A program made the translations under genes and the position numbers. DNA of 29,498 nucleotides from SFEL01 sp964392455 (GTDB lineage: Bacteria > Bacillota > Clostridia > Christensenellales > CAG-138), in contig CAYMPG010000022.1 of the NCBI GenBank assembly GCA_964392455.1, forward strand, positions 1 through 29,498, read 5' to 3'. The first letter of the stretch is position 1. Each line of letters begins with the position of its first letter. Of this stretch, positions 1 to 7,451 are shown piece by piece. The notes beneath the pieces are model-generated. The model was not told the origin of the DNA and made no database searches. It saw only the letters and a list, made by a program, of their open reading frames with translations.

Positions 1-13
1 GGGGGTAAGGGCA

Positions 14-298
14 TTGAAAAGGAACCACCGTAACAAGCTGCGCCCGGTGGAGCGGGCGGCAGAGGCGGTGGGGCTGCCAATGGAAACAGGCAGCAGCGTG
101 CTTAAGGTGACCATGCTGGGCCACAGGCGGGCGCTGGTGGAAAACCACAGGGGCGTATACGCCTATACCGAGCAGGGAATAACCCTGGAAGGGCCTGAAG
201 GGCTGGTGCAGGTGAAGGGAAGCGAGCTTGAAATAAGGGAGCTTGACAATGAGAGCGTGCTGGTGGATGGGTATATAACCGGCATTGCCTATGAATAG
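14..298 (+). CDS. yqfC: Sporulation protein YqfC
   Basis: This is a small 94-residue protein of the YqfC family, known in Bacillus as a mother-cell (sigma E) sporulation gene of unknown biochemical role. It is recognised from its size, its beta-rich sequence with the pattern LEGPEGLVQVKGSELEIREL near residues 58-77, the ending GYITGIAYE, and its position directly before yqfD and phoH. The start chosen is TTG at 14, preceded by a GGGGGTAAGG ribosome site. The frame stays open to the window edge, so an earlier start outside the window is possible. It heads the visible part of the operon. Confidence 0.85.
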   Translation: MKRNHRNKLRPVERAAEAVGLPMETGSSVLKVTMLGHRRALVENHRGVYAYTEQGITLEGPEGLVQVKGSELEIRELDNESVLVDGYITGIAYE

Positions 299-347
299 AT
301 GAATAGACTGTAAAAACAACGGCGAATACCCGGATGGAGGGCTGTCT

Positions 348-1514
348 GTGGCGGCTAATGTATGGAATTCTCTCGCAGGATATGTTATTATTGGCATTGA
401 AGGGGCGTATACCGAAAAGCTGATAAACAGCATGACCCGAAGCGGAATCGAAATATGGAACATCAGGCGTCAGGGCCGCACCATATGCCTTCATGTGGGC
501 ATAGGCGGGTTTTACCGGCTGAGAGCCATCGCACGGGAATACCCCTGCCGCATACGCATACTTGAAAAGCACGGCCTTACTGTGGCCCTGTGCCATATGG
601 GCAGCAGGTATGTGATGGCCTTCGGGTGGATGCTGGCCCTGGGTGTGCTGCTGATAGCCTCAAGGTTTGTATGGATAATAGATATAGAGGGATGCAGCGC
701 CGTGCAGCAGCAGAATGTTCTGGAGCTGCTGGAGGATATGGGCGTACAGCCCGGCGCACGGCGGGGCAGGCTGGATACGGCTGCCATCGCAGAGGCGGTA
801 AAGGGGTCTGATGGGCGCATTGCATGGGCAGGAGCCCAGCTTACCGGTGTGGTGCTTCAGGTATCCGTAAAGGAGGCCATAGAGGGCGCACAGGTATATA
901 CCAAGGGTGAGCCATGCAGCATATACGCATCGGACAGCGGCGTAGTTACCTCCATAACTCCCCTTTCCGGCAAGGCAAAGGTAAATGCCGGGGATGCTGT
1001 GCAGGCGGGAGATGAGCTGATAAGCGGCAGCCTGGGCAGCGGCATACTTACCGAGGCCCGCGGCACCGTAACGGCTGAGGTGCTGCACAGATACACATAC
1101 CTTGCCCACTGGGAGCAGGATATGCTCATCCCTACCGGGGAAATGCAGCCGGTGTACTGGATAGAGCTTAATGGAAAAACTCTGGTGCCCTTCGTGCCCC
1201 CATATGAACAATACAGTCAGGGGGAGATACAGCGGCACACCTTTGGCTCCATATTGCCTCTTACCATATGCACGGCGGAGCATAGTCGCCTTGCTGAGGG
1301 CAGGGGCCGTGCCGATGTAACAAAGCTGATGGAGGTAGCCCGGGCGGGAGCCGAGGCCAGCATGACCGGGCAAATGCCCACCGAGGCCACCATAATATCA
1401 AAAAAGACCGCCTTCAGCACCGGTGATGAAGGAGTTACCTGCACAATAGAGCTGGTGGCGGAGCAAAATATCGCAAAAATCGGAGAAGTTCTTACTGATG
1501 TCCAACAACAATGA
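348..1514 (+). CDS. yqfD: Sporulation protein YqfD (stage IV-type)
   Basis: The 388-residue product matches the YqfD family, a membrane protein made in the mother cell during sporulation; its molecular function is not established. The N-terminal 85 residues form a soluble domain (GYVIIGIEGAYTEKLIN at 11-27). One strong membrane segment lies at about 89-111, followed by a long outer domain that starts FVWIIDIEGC. The GTG start at 348 has a GGAGG box 7 bases upstream. The 3' end overlaps phoH by 17 bases, which suggests translational coupling. The yqfC-yqfD-phoH order is the conserved Firmicutes arrangement. Confidence 0.9.
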   Translation: MAANVWNSLAGYVIIGIEGAYTEKLINSMTRSGIEIWNIRRQGRTICLHVGIGGFYRLRAIAREYPCRIRILEKHGLTVALCHMGSRYVMAFGWMLALGVLLIASRFVWIIDIEGCSAVQQQNVLELLEDMGVQPGARRGRLDTAAIAEAVKGSDGRIAWAGAQLTGVVLQVSVKEAIEGAQVYTKGEPCSIYASDSGVVTSITPLSGKAKVNAGDAVQAGDELISGSLGSGILTEARGTVTAEVLHRYTYLAHWEQDMLIPTGEMQPVYWIELNGKTLVPFVPPYEQYSQGEIQRHTFGSILPLTICTAEHSRLAEGRGRADVTKLMEVARAGAEASMTGQMPTEATIISKKTAFSTGDEGVTCTIELVAEQNIAKIGEVLTDVQQQ

Positions 1515-2511
1515 AATTCAACTGGATACTTTTGAGCAGGCCCAGGCCGCAGTCCCCGCACGATATACCGTTGCAGTGGAAAGCATGGATGAGGCCATAC
1601 GCCTCTTTGGCGTATTTGATGAAAACCTTCGCATAATACAGCAGGAAACAGGTGCCTCCATAAAGTCCGAAGCGGACTGTATCAGCATAACCGGCGGGGA
1701 AAGGGAGGCATCCCTTGCCCACGTTGTGGTGGACAAGCTGCTGCAGATGCTGCGTAAGGGGGAAAACATAGACCGCAGCCGCATACGCTATGCCATAGAC
1801 CTTGCAAAGGAGGGCAATGCGGAGCTTATACTGGAGCTTATAGATGACGTGGTGGCCTTTACAAACAAAGGCCGCAAGATAAAATGCCGCACGCTGGGGC
1901 AGAAAAAGTATATATCCGCCTTAAAGCGCAATACCGTGGTATTTGGCGTGGGCCCCGCAGGCACCGGAAAAACATACCTTGCGGTGGCTATGGCGGTGCT
2001 GGCCTATAAAAATAAAGAAGTCGAAAAGATAATCCTTACCCGCCCTGCCGTGGAGGCGGGGGAAAAGCTGGGCTTTTTGCCGGGAGACCTTCAAAATAAG
2101 GTAGACCCGTATCTGCGTCCCCTTTACGATGCGCTGTACGATTTCCTGGGCAGCGAAAACTTTCACAGCCTCAGCGAGCGGGGCGTAATAGAGGTGGCCC
2201 CCCTTGCATACATGAGGGGACGCACCCTTAACGATGCTTACATAATCCTTGATGAGGCTCAAAACTGCACCATTGAGCAGATGAAAATGTTCCTCACCCG
2301 CTTTGGCGAGGGCTCAAGGGTGGTTGTTACGGGTGATATAACCCAGATAGACCTGCCCAGGGAGAAAAAGAGCGGCCTTGTTCATGCCCTTGAGGTGCTG
2401 GAGGGAGTGGAGGGCATTGCCCGGGTATTCCTTACCTACAAAGACGTTGTGCGCCACGAGATGGTGCAGAAAATCATTACCGCATACGATAGATACGAGC
2501 ATCGCTCATAG
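1498..2511 (+). CDS. phoH: PhoH family ATPase
   Basis: This 337-residue cytoplasmic P-loop ATPase belongs to the PhoH/YbeZ family, linked to RNA metabolism together with YbeY, which is encoded two genes downstream. The Walker A motif GPAGTGKT is at residues 152-159 and the Walker B motif ILDEAQN is around D252-E253. The segment GDITQIDLP further on is also typical. The roughly 90-residue N-terminal region resembles the KH-like start of YbeZ proteins. The start overlaps the end of yqfD, with GGAGAAG upstream. The exact substrate is unknown in the family. Confidence 0.93.
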   Translation: MSNNNEIQLDTFEQAQAAVPARYTVAVESMDEAIRLFGVFDENLRIIQQETGASIKSEADCISITGGEREASLAHVVVDKLLQMLRKGENIDRSRIRYAIDLAKEGNAELILELIDDVVAFTNKGRKIKCRTLGQKKYISALKRNTVVFGVGPAGTGKTYLAVAMAVLAYKNKEVEKIILTRPAVEAGEKLGFLPGDLQNKVDPYLRPLYDALYDFLGSENFHSLSERGVIEVAPLAYMRGRTLNDAYIILDEAQNCTIEQMKMFLTRFGEGSRVVVTGDITQIDLPREKKSGLVHALEVLEGVEGIARVFLTYKDVVRHEMVQKIITAYDRYEHRS

Positions 2512-2531
2512 CTTTCAAAAGGAGGAAAAAC

Positions 2532-3965
2532 ATGGCACCTAGTCGTGGTAGAAGGGATGGCGCAGGGTTTGGTCAGGCAAGGCTTCTCAGCCTTATGCTG
2601 CTGGTGCTGACCATGGTGCTGTCCTGTCTGGCGGCGCTGCTGTTCATAACAAAGGGAGGGGGCGCCATAGCCGGAGAAAATGCCGTAGCGGCAGAGATAG
2701 GCGCAGCGGCATATATGGTGGTGCTGTTTGTGCTGTTTGGCGGATATATGGCCCTTCAGCAGGAAAAGGTATTCAGCGACCCAAAGCGCATGACCATTAC
2801 CGCCCTGCTCATAGCCATAATGCCATGGCTGCAAATGGTGTGCAATATGCTAAACCTTCATGTTACCCCTATGCTTTTTGCGGTAATGCTGACGGCGGAG
2901 CTTGTGGACTATCGGGTGGGCATGGGCGTGGCAGTGCTGCTGGCAGCAGAATCCGCCCTGTTTGCGGTGGAGGATGGGCTGTTTGCCACCCCTGCAATAG
3001 TAATGTGTGCGGCCAATGCCGCATCGGGCATAGGCGCAGTATTTGCCCTGCAAAAGACAGCAAATCGCAGCGGCATGATAGCAGCGGCGGTGGTGGGAGG
3101 CTTTGCCGGGGCGCTGGCTGCGGCAGCTATATATCTGGTGCTGGGTCAGTCCGTAAGGATGGTACTCACCGCAAGCGGATGCGTGCTGTTTTCCGGAATG
3201 TTTGCAGGGCTGCTGGTAACAGGCTCCCTTACCATATGGGAGCATCTGTTTGACGTGGCAACCACCGCAAGGCTCAATGAGCTGCTCAATACCAATAATC
3301 CCCTGCTCAAGCAGCTCATGTACGATGCGCCGGGCACCTATCAGCACTGCATGAATGTTGCGGCCCTTGCAGAGGGGGCTGCGGAGAAGATAGGCGCAAA
3401 TCAGCTTCTGGCCCGGGTGGGCGCCACATATCACGATGTGGGCAAGCTGCGCCGTCCCCAGTATTTTAAGGAAAACCAGCAGGGCGAGAATATTCACGAT
3501 ACCCTGTCCCCGCAGGAAAGCGCATCCATAATCATATCCCACCAGAAGGATGGCGCTACAATACTTGCAAAAAACAGGCTTCCGGGCGATGTTATACGCA
3601 TAGCCGCAGAGCACCATGGTAATTCCCTCATGTCATACTTTTACCATAAGGCGGCAGAGGCGGGGGAGGCAAATCCCAAAAACTTCCGCTATCCCGGCAA
3701 TCGCCCCAGCACAAGGGAGAGCGCCATAGTGATGCTGGCGGATTGCTGCGAGGCTGCGGTAAGAAGCCTTGGGGACTGTACTGCCGAGGCAAGGGAAGCA
3801 ATGATACACAAGATAATATGGAGCAAGCTGACTGATGGCGAAAATATGCTGTCTGAAGCGCCTCTGACCATAGCGGATATCAGCAGCATTGAGCGCAGCT
3901 TTATAAGAACATTCGGCGGCCTGATGCACGACAGGGTGGAGTATCCCGAGGAGGCAAAGGAATAA
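2532..3965 (+). CDS. pgpH: Membrane HDIG phosphodiesterase (PgpH/YqfF-like) lacking the ectodomain
   Basis: The product resembles PgpH/YqfF, the membrane phosphodiesterase that hydrolyses the second messenger c-di-AMP to pApA. About eight hydrophobic segments fill residues 18-232, followed by a complete HD domain. Predicted metal ligands are H272, H301-D302 (in TYHDVGK), H337, H361-H362 and D404. It has 477 residues where full-length relatives have about 700. After the first membrane segment (18-40) only a short loop, about 41-55, stands where the extracellular 7TMR-HDED domain normally sits. The start has a GGAGG box 6 bases upstream. A c-di-AMP cyclase is encoded at 24113, which supports c-di-AMP as substrate by inference; other cyclic dinucleotides are not excluded. 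Confidence 0.88.
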   Translation: MAPSRGRRDGAGFGQARLLSLMLLVLTMVLSCLAALLFITKGGGAIAGENAVAAEIGAAAYMVVLFVLFGGYMALQQEKVFSDPKRMTITALLIAIMPWLQMVCNMLNLHVTPMLFAVMLTAELVDYRVGMGVAVLLAAESALFAVEDGLFATPAIVMCAANAASGIGAVFALQKTANRSGMIAAAVVGGFAGALAAAAIYLVLGQSVRMVLTASGCVLFSGMFAGLLVTGSLTIWEHLFDVATTARLNELLNTNNPLLKQLMYDAPGTYQHCMNVAALAEGAAEKIGANQLLARVGATYHDVGKLRRPQYFKENQQGENIHDTLSPQESASIIISHQKDGATILAKNRLPGDVIRIAAEHHGNSLMSYFYHKAAEAGEANPKNFRYPGNRPSTRESAIVMLADCCEAAVRSLGDCTAEAREAMIHKIIWSKLTDGENMLSEAPLTIADISSIERSFIRTFGGLMHDRVEYPEEAKE

Positions 3966-4402
3966 TGACAGAGGTATTTATGGAGACCGCCGGGCCGGAG
4001 GATTGCGCCGATATAATAACCGCAGCCACAGAGGCCGCCCTGTCAAACCGGGGCCGCAGCGGCGATATTACAGTTACCCTTGTGGGGGATGAGGAAATAC
4101 ACGAGATAAACCGCACCTACCGCAATGTGGACAGGCCCACGGATGTTATCAGCTTTCCCGCAGAGGAAGGTGAAAGCATAGCCCAGCTCCCGGATGGGTT
4201 TCTGGGAGATATAATAATATCCGTTCCAAGGGCTGCGGCCCAGGCGGAGGAATACGGCCATTCATTCAGGAGGGAGCTGAGCTTCCTTGCTGTGCATGGT
4301 ACGCTGCATCTTTTGGGTTATGACCATATGAATGATGACGAGGCAAAGGAAATGTTTGGCCTGCAGGAAGATATTCTTAAGGAGATGGGAATAGAGCGAT
4401 GA
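3965..4402 (+). CDS. ybeY: Endoribonuclease YbeY (rRNA maturation factor)
   Basis: This 145-residue protein belongs to the YbeY family, zinc-dependent factors for 16S rRNA 3'-end maturation and ribosome quality control. The diagnostic zinc motif HGTLHLLGYDH is present, with H111, H115 and H121 as ligands. The upstream segment RPTDVISFP near residues 57-65 is also characteristic. The ATG shares one base with the stop codon of the HD phosphodiesterase gene, so translation is probably coupled. The usual Firmicutes neighbour dgkA (diacylglycerol kinase) is absent and cdd follows directly. Confidence 0.96.
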   Translation: MTEVFMETAGPEDCADIITAATEAALSNRGRSGDITVTLVGDEEIHEINRTYRNVDRPTDVISFPAEEGESIAQLPDGFLGDIIISVPRAAAQAEEYGHSFRRELSFLAVHGTLHLLGYDHMNDDEAKEMFGLQEDILKEMGIER

Positions 4403-4812
4403 AGGAAATACATGAATACGAAATGAAAAAGATGGTACGCATGGCGGAGGAGGCAAAGCAGAGGGCGTATGCACCTTATTCAAAGTTCCGCGTGGGTGCA
4501 TGCCTTAAGGCGGCAAGCGGCGCATACTATCTTGGCTGTAATATAGAAAATGCGGCCTATGGCCCCACCAATTGCGCCGAGCGTACGGCCATGTTCAAGG
4601 CTGTATATGAGGGCGAGCGCAAGTTTGAGGGGCTGGCTGTTACATGGGATGGGGATACCCATTCGGTGCCCTGCGGAGTATGCAGGCAGGTGCTTGCAGA
4701 GTTTTGCGATGGGGATATGCCGGTGATATGCGCCAATAACAAGGGCGCGTATGTGGTAAGGGCGCTGGAGGAGCTGCTGCCCTTTGCCTTTACGAAAGAG
4801 GATCTTAAGTAA
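4399..4812 (+). CDS. cdd: Cytidine deaminase
   Basis: The 137-residue protein is a homotetramer-type cytidine deaminase that converts cytidine and deoxycytidine to uridine and deoxyuridine in pyrimidine salvage. The zinc site is intact: C59 and E61 in NCAERTA, then C92 and C95 in PCGVCRQVLAEF. The substrate segment NIENAAYGPTN at residues 48-58 is conserved. The gene overlaps ybeY by 4 bases (ATGA) and era by one base. Length is normal for the family. Confidence 0.97.
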   Translation: MKEIHEYEMKKMVRMAEEAKQRAYAPYSKFRVGACLKAASGAYYLGCNIENAAYGPTNCAERTAMFKAVYEGERKFEGLAVTWDGDTHSVPCGVCRQVLAEFCDGDMPVICANNKGAYVVRALEELLPFAFTKEDLK

Positions 4813-5699
4813 TGACAGGGTATCTTTCAGGCTTTGTTACCATAATAGGCAGCCCCAATGTGGGCAAGAGCACCCTTATGAACCGCATGGTGGGGCAGAA
4901 GGTATCCATAGTATCTGAGCGGGCACAGACCACCCGAAACAGGGTCATGGGCGTGGTCAGCCGAAAGGGATACCAGATAGTGTTTCTGGATACGCCGGGC
5001 GTTACCATGCCCAAAAACAGGCTGGGCGAATATATGCTCAAGGTGGCCTATGATTCCCTCAATGAGGTGGAGGCCGTGCTGTTTATGGTGGATGCGGTGG
5101 CAGGCATAAGGGAAAAGGACGAGGCTATAATAGAAAAGCTCCGCACTGCCAAGGCCCCTGTGATAGCCGCCATAAATAAGGCGGATATAGCCACACTGGA
5201 TAATATCGAAACCGCAAGGGAGCGCCTGGAAAAGGAAACCTTCATACAGGATATAATCAAGATTTCTGCCGAGGAGGGCAGGGGGGTGGATAAGCTGGAG
5301 ACTGCCCTTAAGGAGCGGCTGGTAGAAGGCCCCCAGTATTTCCCGGAGGATATGGTCACAGATCAGCCCGAGAGGGTGATATGCGGCGAAATGATAAGGG
5401 AAAAGGCCCTTATGCTGCTCAGGGAGGAAGTGCCCCACGGAATAGGCGTGGGGGTGGACAAGATGCAGCTCAGGGATGACGGCATCTATGACGTATGGGC
5501 CACCATCTTCTGCGAAAGAGATGGCCACAAGGGCATAATAATAGGCAAGCAGGGCCGTATGCTAAAGCGCATAGGCACCGAGGCCCGCCGTGATATGGAA
5601 TGGCTGCTGGGCACCAGGGTGAACCTTCAGCTCTGGGTGAAGGTGAAGGAGGATTGGCGCAACAGCACCTCCGTGATGAAGGAGCTTGGCTACGAATAG
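4812..5699 (+). CDS. era: GTPase Era
   Basis: Era is a membrane-associated GTPase that binds the 3' end of 16S rRNA and assists assembly of the small ribosomal subunit. The GTPase domain has G1 GSPNVGKST (13-21), G3 DTPG (60-63) and G4 NKAD (122-125). The C-terminal KH domain carries the RNA-binding loop GKQG at 245-248. At 295 residues the length is typical. The ATG shares one base with the cdd stop codon. The grouping of ybeY, cdd and era is a standard Firmicutes ribosome-assembly cluster. Confidence 0.97.
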   Translation: MTGYLSGFVTIIGSPNVGKSTLMNRMVGQKVSIVSERAQTTRNRVMGVVSRKGYQIVFLDTPGVTMPKNRLGEYMLKVAYDSLNEVEAVLFMVDAVAGIREKDEAIIEKLRTAKAPVIAAINKADIATLDNIETARERLEKETFIQDIIKISAEEGRGVDKLETALKERLVEGPQYFPEDMVTDQPERVICGEMIREKALMLLREEVPHGIGVGVDKMQLRDDGIYDVWATIFCERDGHKGIIIGKQGRMLKRIGTEARRDMEWLLGTRVNLQLWVKVKEDWRNSTSVMKELGYE

Positions 5700-5706
5700 G
5701 AGCGGC

Positions 5707-6351
5707 ATGATGAGGGTGATAGACCTTACCCATACCATACATGAGGATATGCAGGTTTTTCCCGGCACCGAGCCCCCAAGGCTTGCCCAGGGAAACACAA
5801 TAGAAAAGGACGGTTTTTGTGAAACCGCCCTGTTCCTTTATTCTCACACCGGTACCCATATGGATGCTCCCGCCCATATGATAGCCGGCGCTATGGAGCT
5901 GGACAGGCTTCCCGTATCTGCATTTTGCGGCAGCGGGGCCATTATACCCTGTGCCGGGCAGATAACCATGGCAGAGATAAACAGGTATCGGCATATTGCA
6001 GACAGGGCCGAGTTTATCATATTCCATACCGGGCAGGATGCCCTGTGGGGCAGCGAAGGATACTTTAATGCTCCGGTGCCTGATGGCGAGGTTATAAAAT
6101 ACGCTGTGGAGTCCGGCAAAAAGGGCGTGGGGATAGACTGTATGTCTGTAGACCCTATGAATGGCCCCATGCCAAACCATATCATGCTGTTTGATGCAGG
6201 CATGGTGATAGTGGAAAACCTGTGCAATCTTGCAGAAATATCAGGAAAGCTGGTGGAGTTTTTCGCCCTGCCCCTCAAGTATAAGGGTGCAGACGGGGCT
6301 CCGGTGCGGGCGGTGGCTATTCTTTCCGATCAGCCTGACGCCTGTAGTTAA
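5707..6351 (+). CDS. Cyclase-family metal hydrolase (kynurenine formamidase-like)
   Basis: The 214-residue product belongs to the cyclase / kynurenine formamidase superfamily (PF04199). The hallmark metal motif H47-T-G-T-H51-M-D53-A-P-A-H57 is complete. Further typical pieces are HTGQDALWG, GVGIDCMSVDP and IVENLCNLAEI. Substrates in this family range from N-formylkynurenine to other amides or esters. No tryptophan-degradation neighbours are seen, so the substrate is unknown. A longer frame begins at TTG 5686 inside era, but the AGGAG box at 5698-5702 favours ATG 5707 or 5710. The gene is not part of the usual era-recO neighbourhood and looks like an insertion there. Confidence 0.88.
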   Translation: MMRVIDLTHTIHEDMQVFPGTEPPRLAQGNTIEKDGFCETALFLYSHTGTHMDAPAHMIAGAMELDRLPVSAFCGSGAIIPCAGQITMAEINRYRHIADRAEFIIFHTGQDALWGSEGYFNAPVPDGEVIKYAVESGKKGVGIDCMSVDPMNGPMPNHIMLFDAGMVIVENLCNLAEISGKLVEFFALPLKYKGADGAPVRAVAILSDQPDACS

Positions 6352-6436
6352 GGTATGCTTTCACGGTGCCTGTTCGCAGGAATTCCTGCCACAGAGGGTC
6401 CTGCGCCTTGCGCTGCTGCTTATCGTGATGCTCCAT
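6317..6436 (-). CDS. yqzL: Small YqzL-like protein on the opposite strand
   Basis: A 39-residue frame runs from ATG at 6436 to TAG at 6317, with a GGAGG box 9 bases upstream (complement of 6446-6450). The core DPLWQEFLRTGTVKAYLNY resembles the short YqzL family, whose members share a W-x2-F-x2-TG-x4-YL pattern and lie between era and recO in many Firmicutes. Here it sits in the same place but on the minus strand. It overlaps the 3' end of the cyclase gene by 35 bases in convergent orientation. Function is unknown in the family. The identification rests on pattern and location, not on an alignment. Confidence 0.68.
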   Translation of the reverse strand: MEHHDKQQRKAQDPLWQEFLRTGTVKAYLNYRRQADRKE

Positions 6437-6518
6437 TGTGGGCCACCTCCTGAGTTTATGGGTTTAGTATCCCATGGGGGCGGCGTGTTTAAATCCAGTA
6501 ATATGATGGAAAGGGTGG

Positions 6519-7262
6519 ATGGATATGTCTGTTTTGACTGTAAGCGGCATAGTTATCCGCCATGCAGATTATAAAGATAATGACAGGATGCTCACCATAC
6601 TTACGGAGCAGGGCTGTATAGGGGCGTCAGCCCGTGGATGCAGAAGGCCAAACAGCCCGCTGCTATCCGCCTCTGAGCTGTTTGTATATGGTGAGTTTGT
6701 TTTGTTTGAAAAGCAGGGGAGGCACAGCGTAAATGCCTGCGATGTGCGGGAGAGCTTTTATCCTCTCAGGCAGGATATGGAAAGGTTTTATGCGGCGACC
6801 CATATGCTTGAGGTGGCAAACGGCCTTGCCGAGGAGGGCACAAGCTGTGCAGAGCTGATGGAGCTGCTGTATTATGCTCTGACCTATACTGCATACACGG
6901 AAAGCCACCCAATGGATATGGCCCTGGTATTCACGGCAAAAAGCCTTGCCGCCATGGGCTATACCCCAGCCATAACCCACTGCGCCTCCTGCGGCATGGA
7001 TATAAGAGGGCTGCCACGCATGGGGTTTGAGCCGGATGCAGGCGGGGCCGTATGCGGAGGGTGTATGCCTCAGGGCTGCATGGGCATAAGTCCCCTATCC
7101 CTTGAGGCGCTGCGGCGGATGCTGCTGCTGAGCCCGCAGGATATGCGGAGGGTGGCTTTGCCGCCTGATGTGCGGCAGGAGCTGAGCCGGGCGATACCGG
7201 CGTATGCGGAGCACGTGCTGGAGCGAAAGCTGCGTTCTCTTGATGGGCTCAGGATGATGTGA
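6519..7262 (+). CDS. recO: DNA repair protein RecO
   Basis: The 247-residue protein is RecO, which helps load RecA onto SSB-coated single-stranded DNA in the RecFOR recombination pathway. The N-terminal OB-fold begins LTVSGIVIRHADYKDNDRMLTIL and the C-terminal half carries the zinc site C155-x2-C158 and C179-x2-C182. ATG 6519 is used; ATG 6525, two codons later, has a slightly longer spacing from the AAGGGTGG box and is also possible. The gene follows era after the inserted cyclase gene and the reversed yqzL. Confidence 0.95.
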   Translation: MDMSVLTVSGIVIRHADYKDNDRMLTILTEQGCIGASARGCRRPNSPLLSASELFVYGEFVLFEKQGRHSVNACDVRESFYPLRQDMERFYAATHMLEVANGLAEEGTSCAELMELLYYALTYTAYTESHPMDMALVFTAKSLAAMGYTPAITHCASCGMDIRGLPRMGFEPDAGGAVCGGCMPQGCMGISPLSLEALRRMLLLSPQDMRRVALPPDVRQELSRAIPAYAEHVLERKLRSLDGLRMM

Positions 7263-7335
7263 TGCAGGATATGCGTCAAAAAATACACAAAAATAATATA
7301 TTTGAAGCCGTTCCGTCAAAATGCATTTGCGGCTA

Positions 7336-7364
7336 TTGATTAAATGGCAAAAAAAAGGTATAAT
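7336..7364 (+). promoter_or_regulatory. Near-consensus sigma A promoter of ppdK
   Basis: TTGATT (7336-7341) and a perfect TATAAT (7359-7364) are separated by exactly 17 bases in an A/T-rich gap after recO. Transcription would begin near 7371 and give a leader of about 80 bases before ppdK. Confidence 0.85.
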
Positions 7365-7368
7365 CTTA

Positions 7369-7389
7369 CGGCCTGAGATAATCAGGCTG
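7369..7389 (+). other. Stem-loop at the 5' end of the ppdK transcript
   Basis: GCCTGA (7371-7376) and TCAGGC (7382-7387) form a 6-pair stem with a 5-base loop, extendable by two pairs. It would sit at the very start of the transcript from the promoter at 7336-7364. A 5' stem of this kind can stabilise messenger RNA, which is my inference. No T-run follows, so it is not a terminator. Confidence 0.5.
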
Positions 7390-7451
7390 TTTAATCTGCT
7401 TAAAAAGTGTCAATTTTAAATTTAAACATATAAAAATTACGGAGGAAAAGT

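Noticed and set aside
6230..6574. 114-codon plus-strand frame between the cyclase gene and recO
   Set aside because: It overlaps the end of the cyclase gene and the start of recO out of frame and has no family resemblance. The minus-strand yqzL-like frame explains the interval better.
7305..7334. Possible terminator after recO (AGCCG...CGGCT)
   Set aside because: The five-pair stem has a 20-base loop and no T-run, so termination is not supported.
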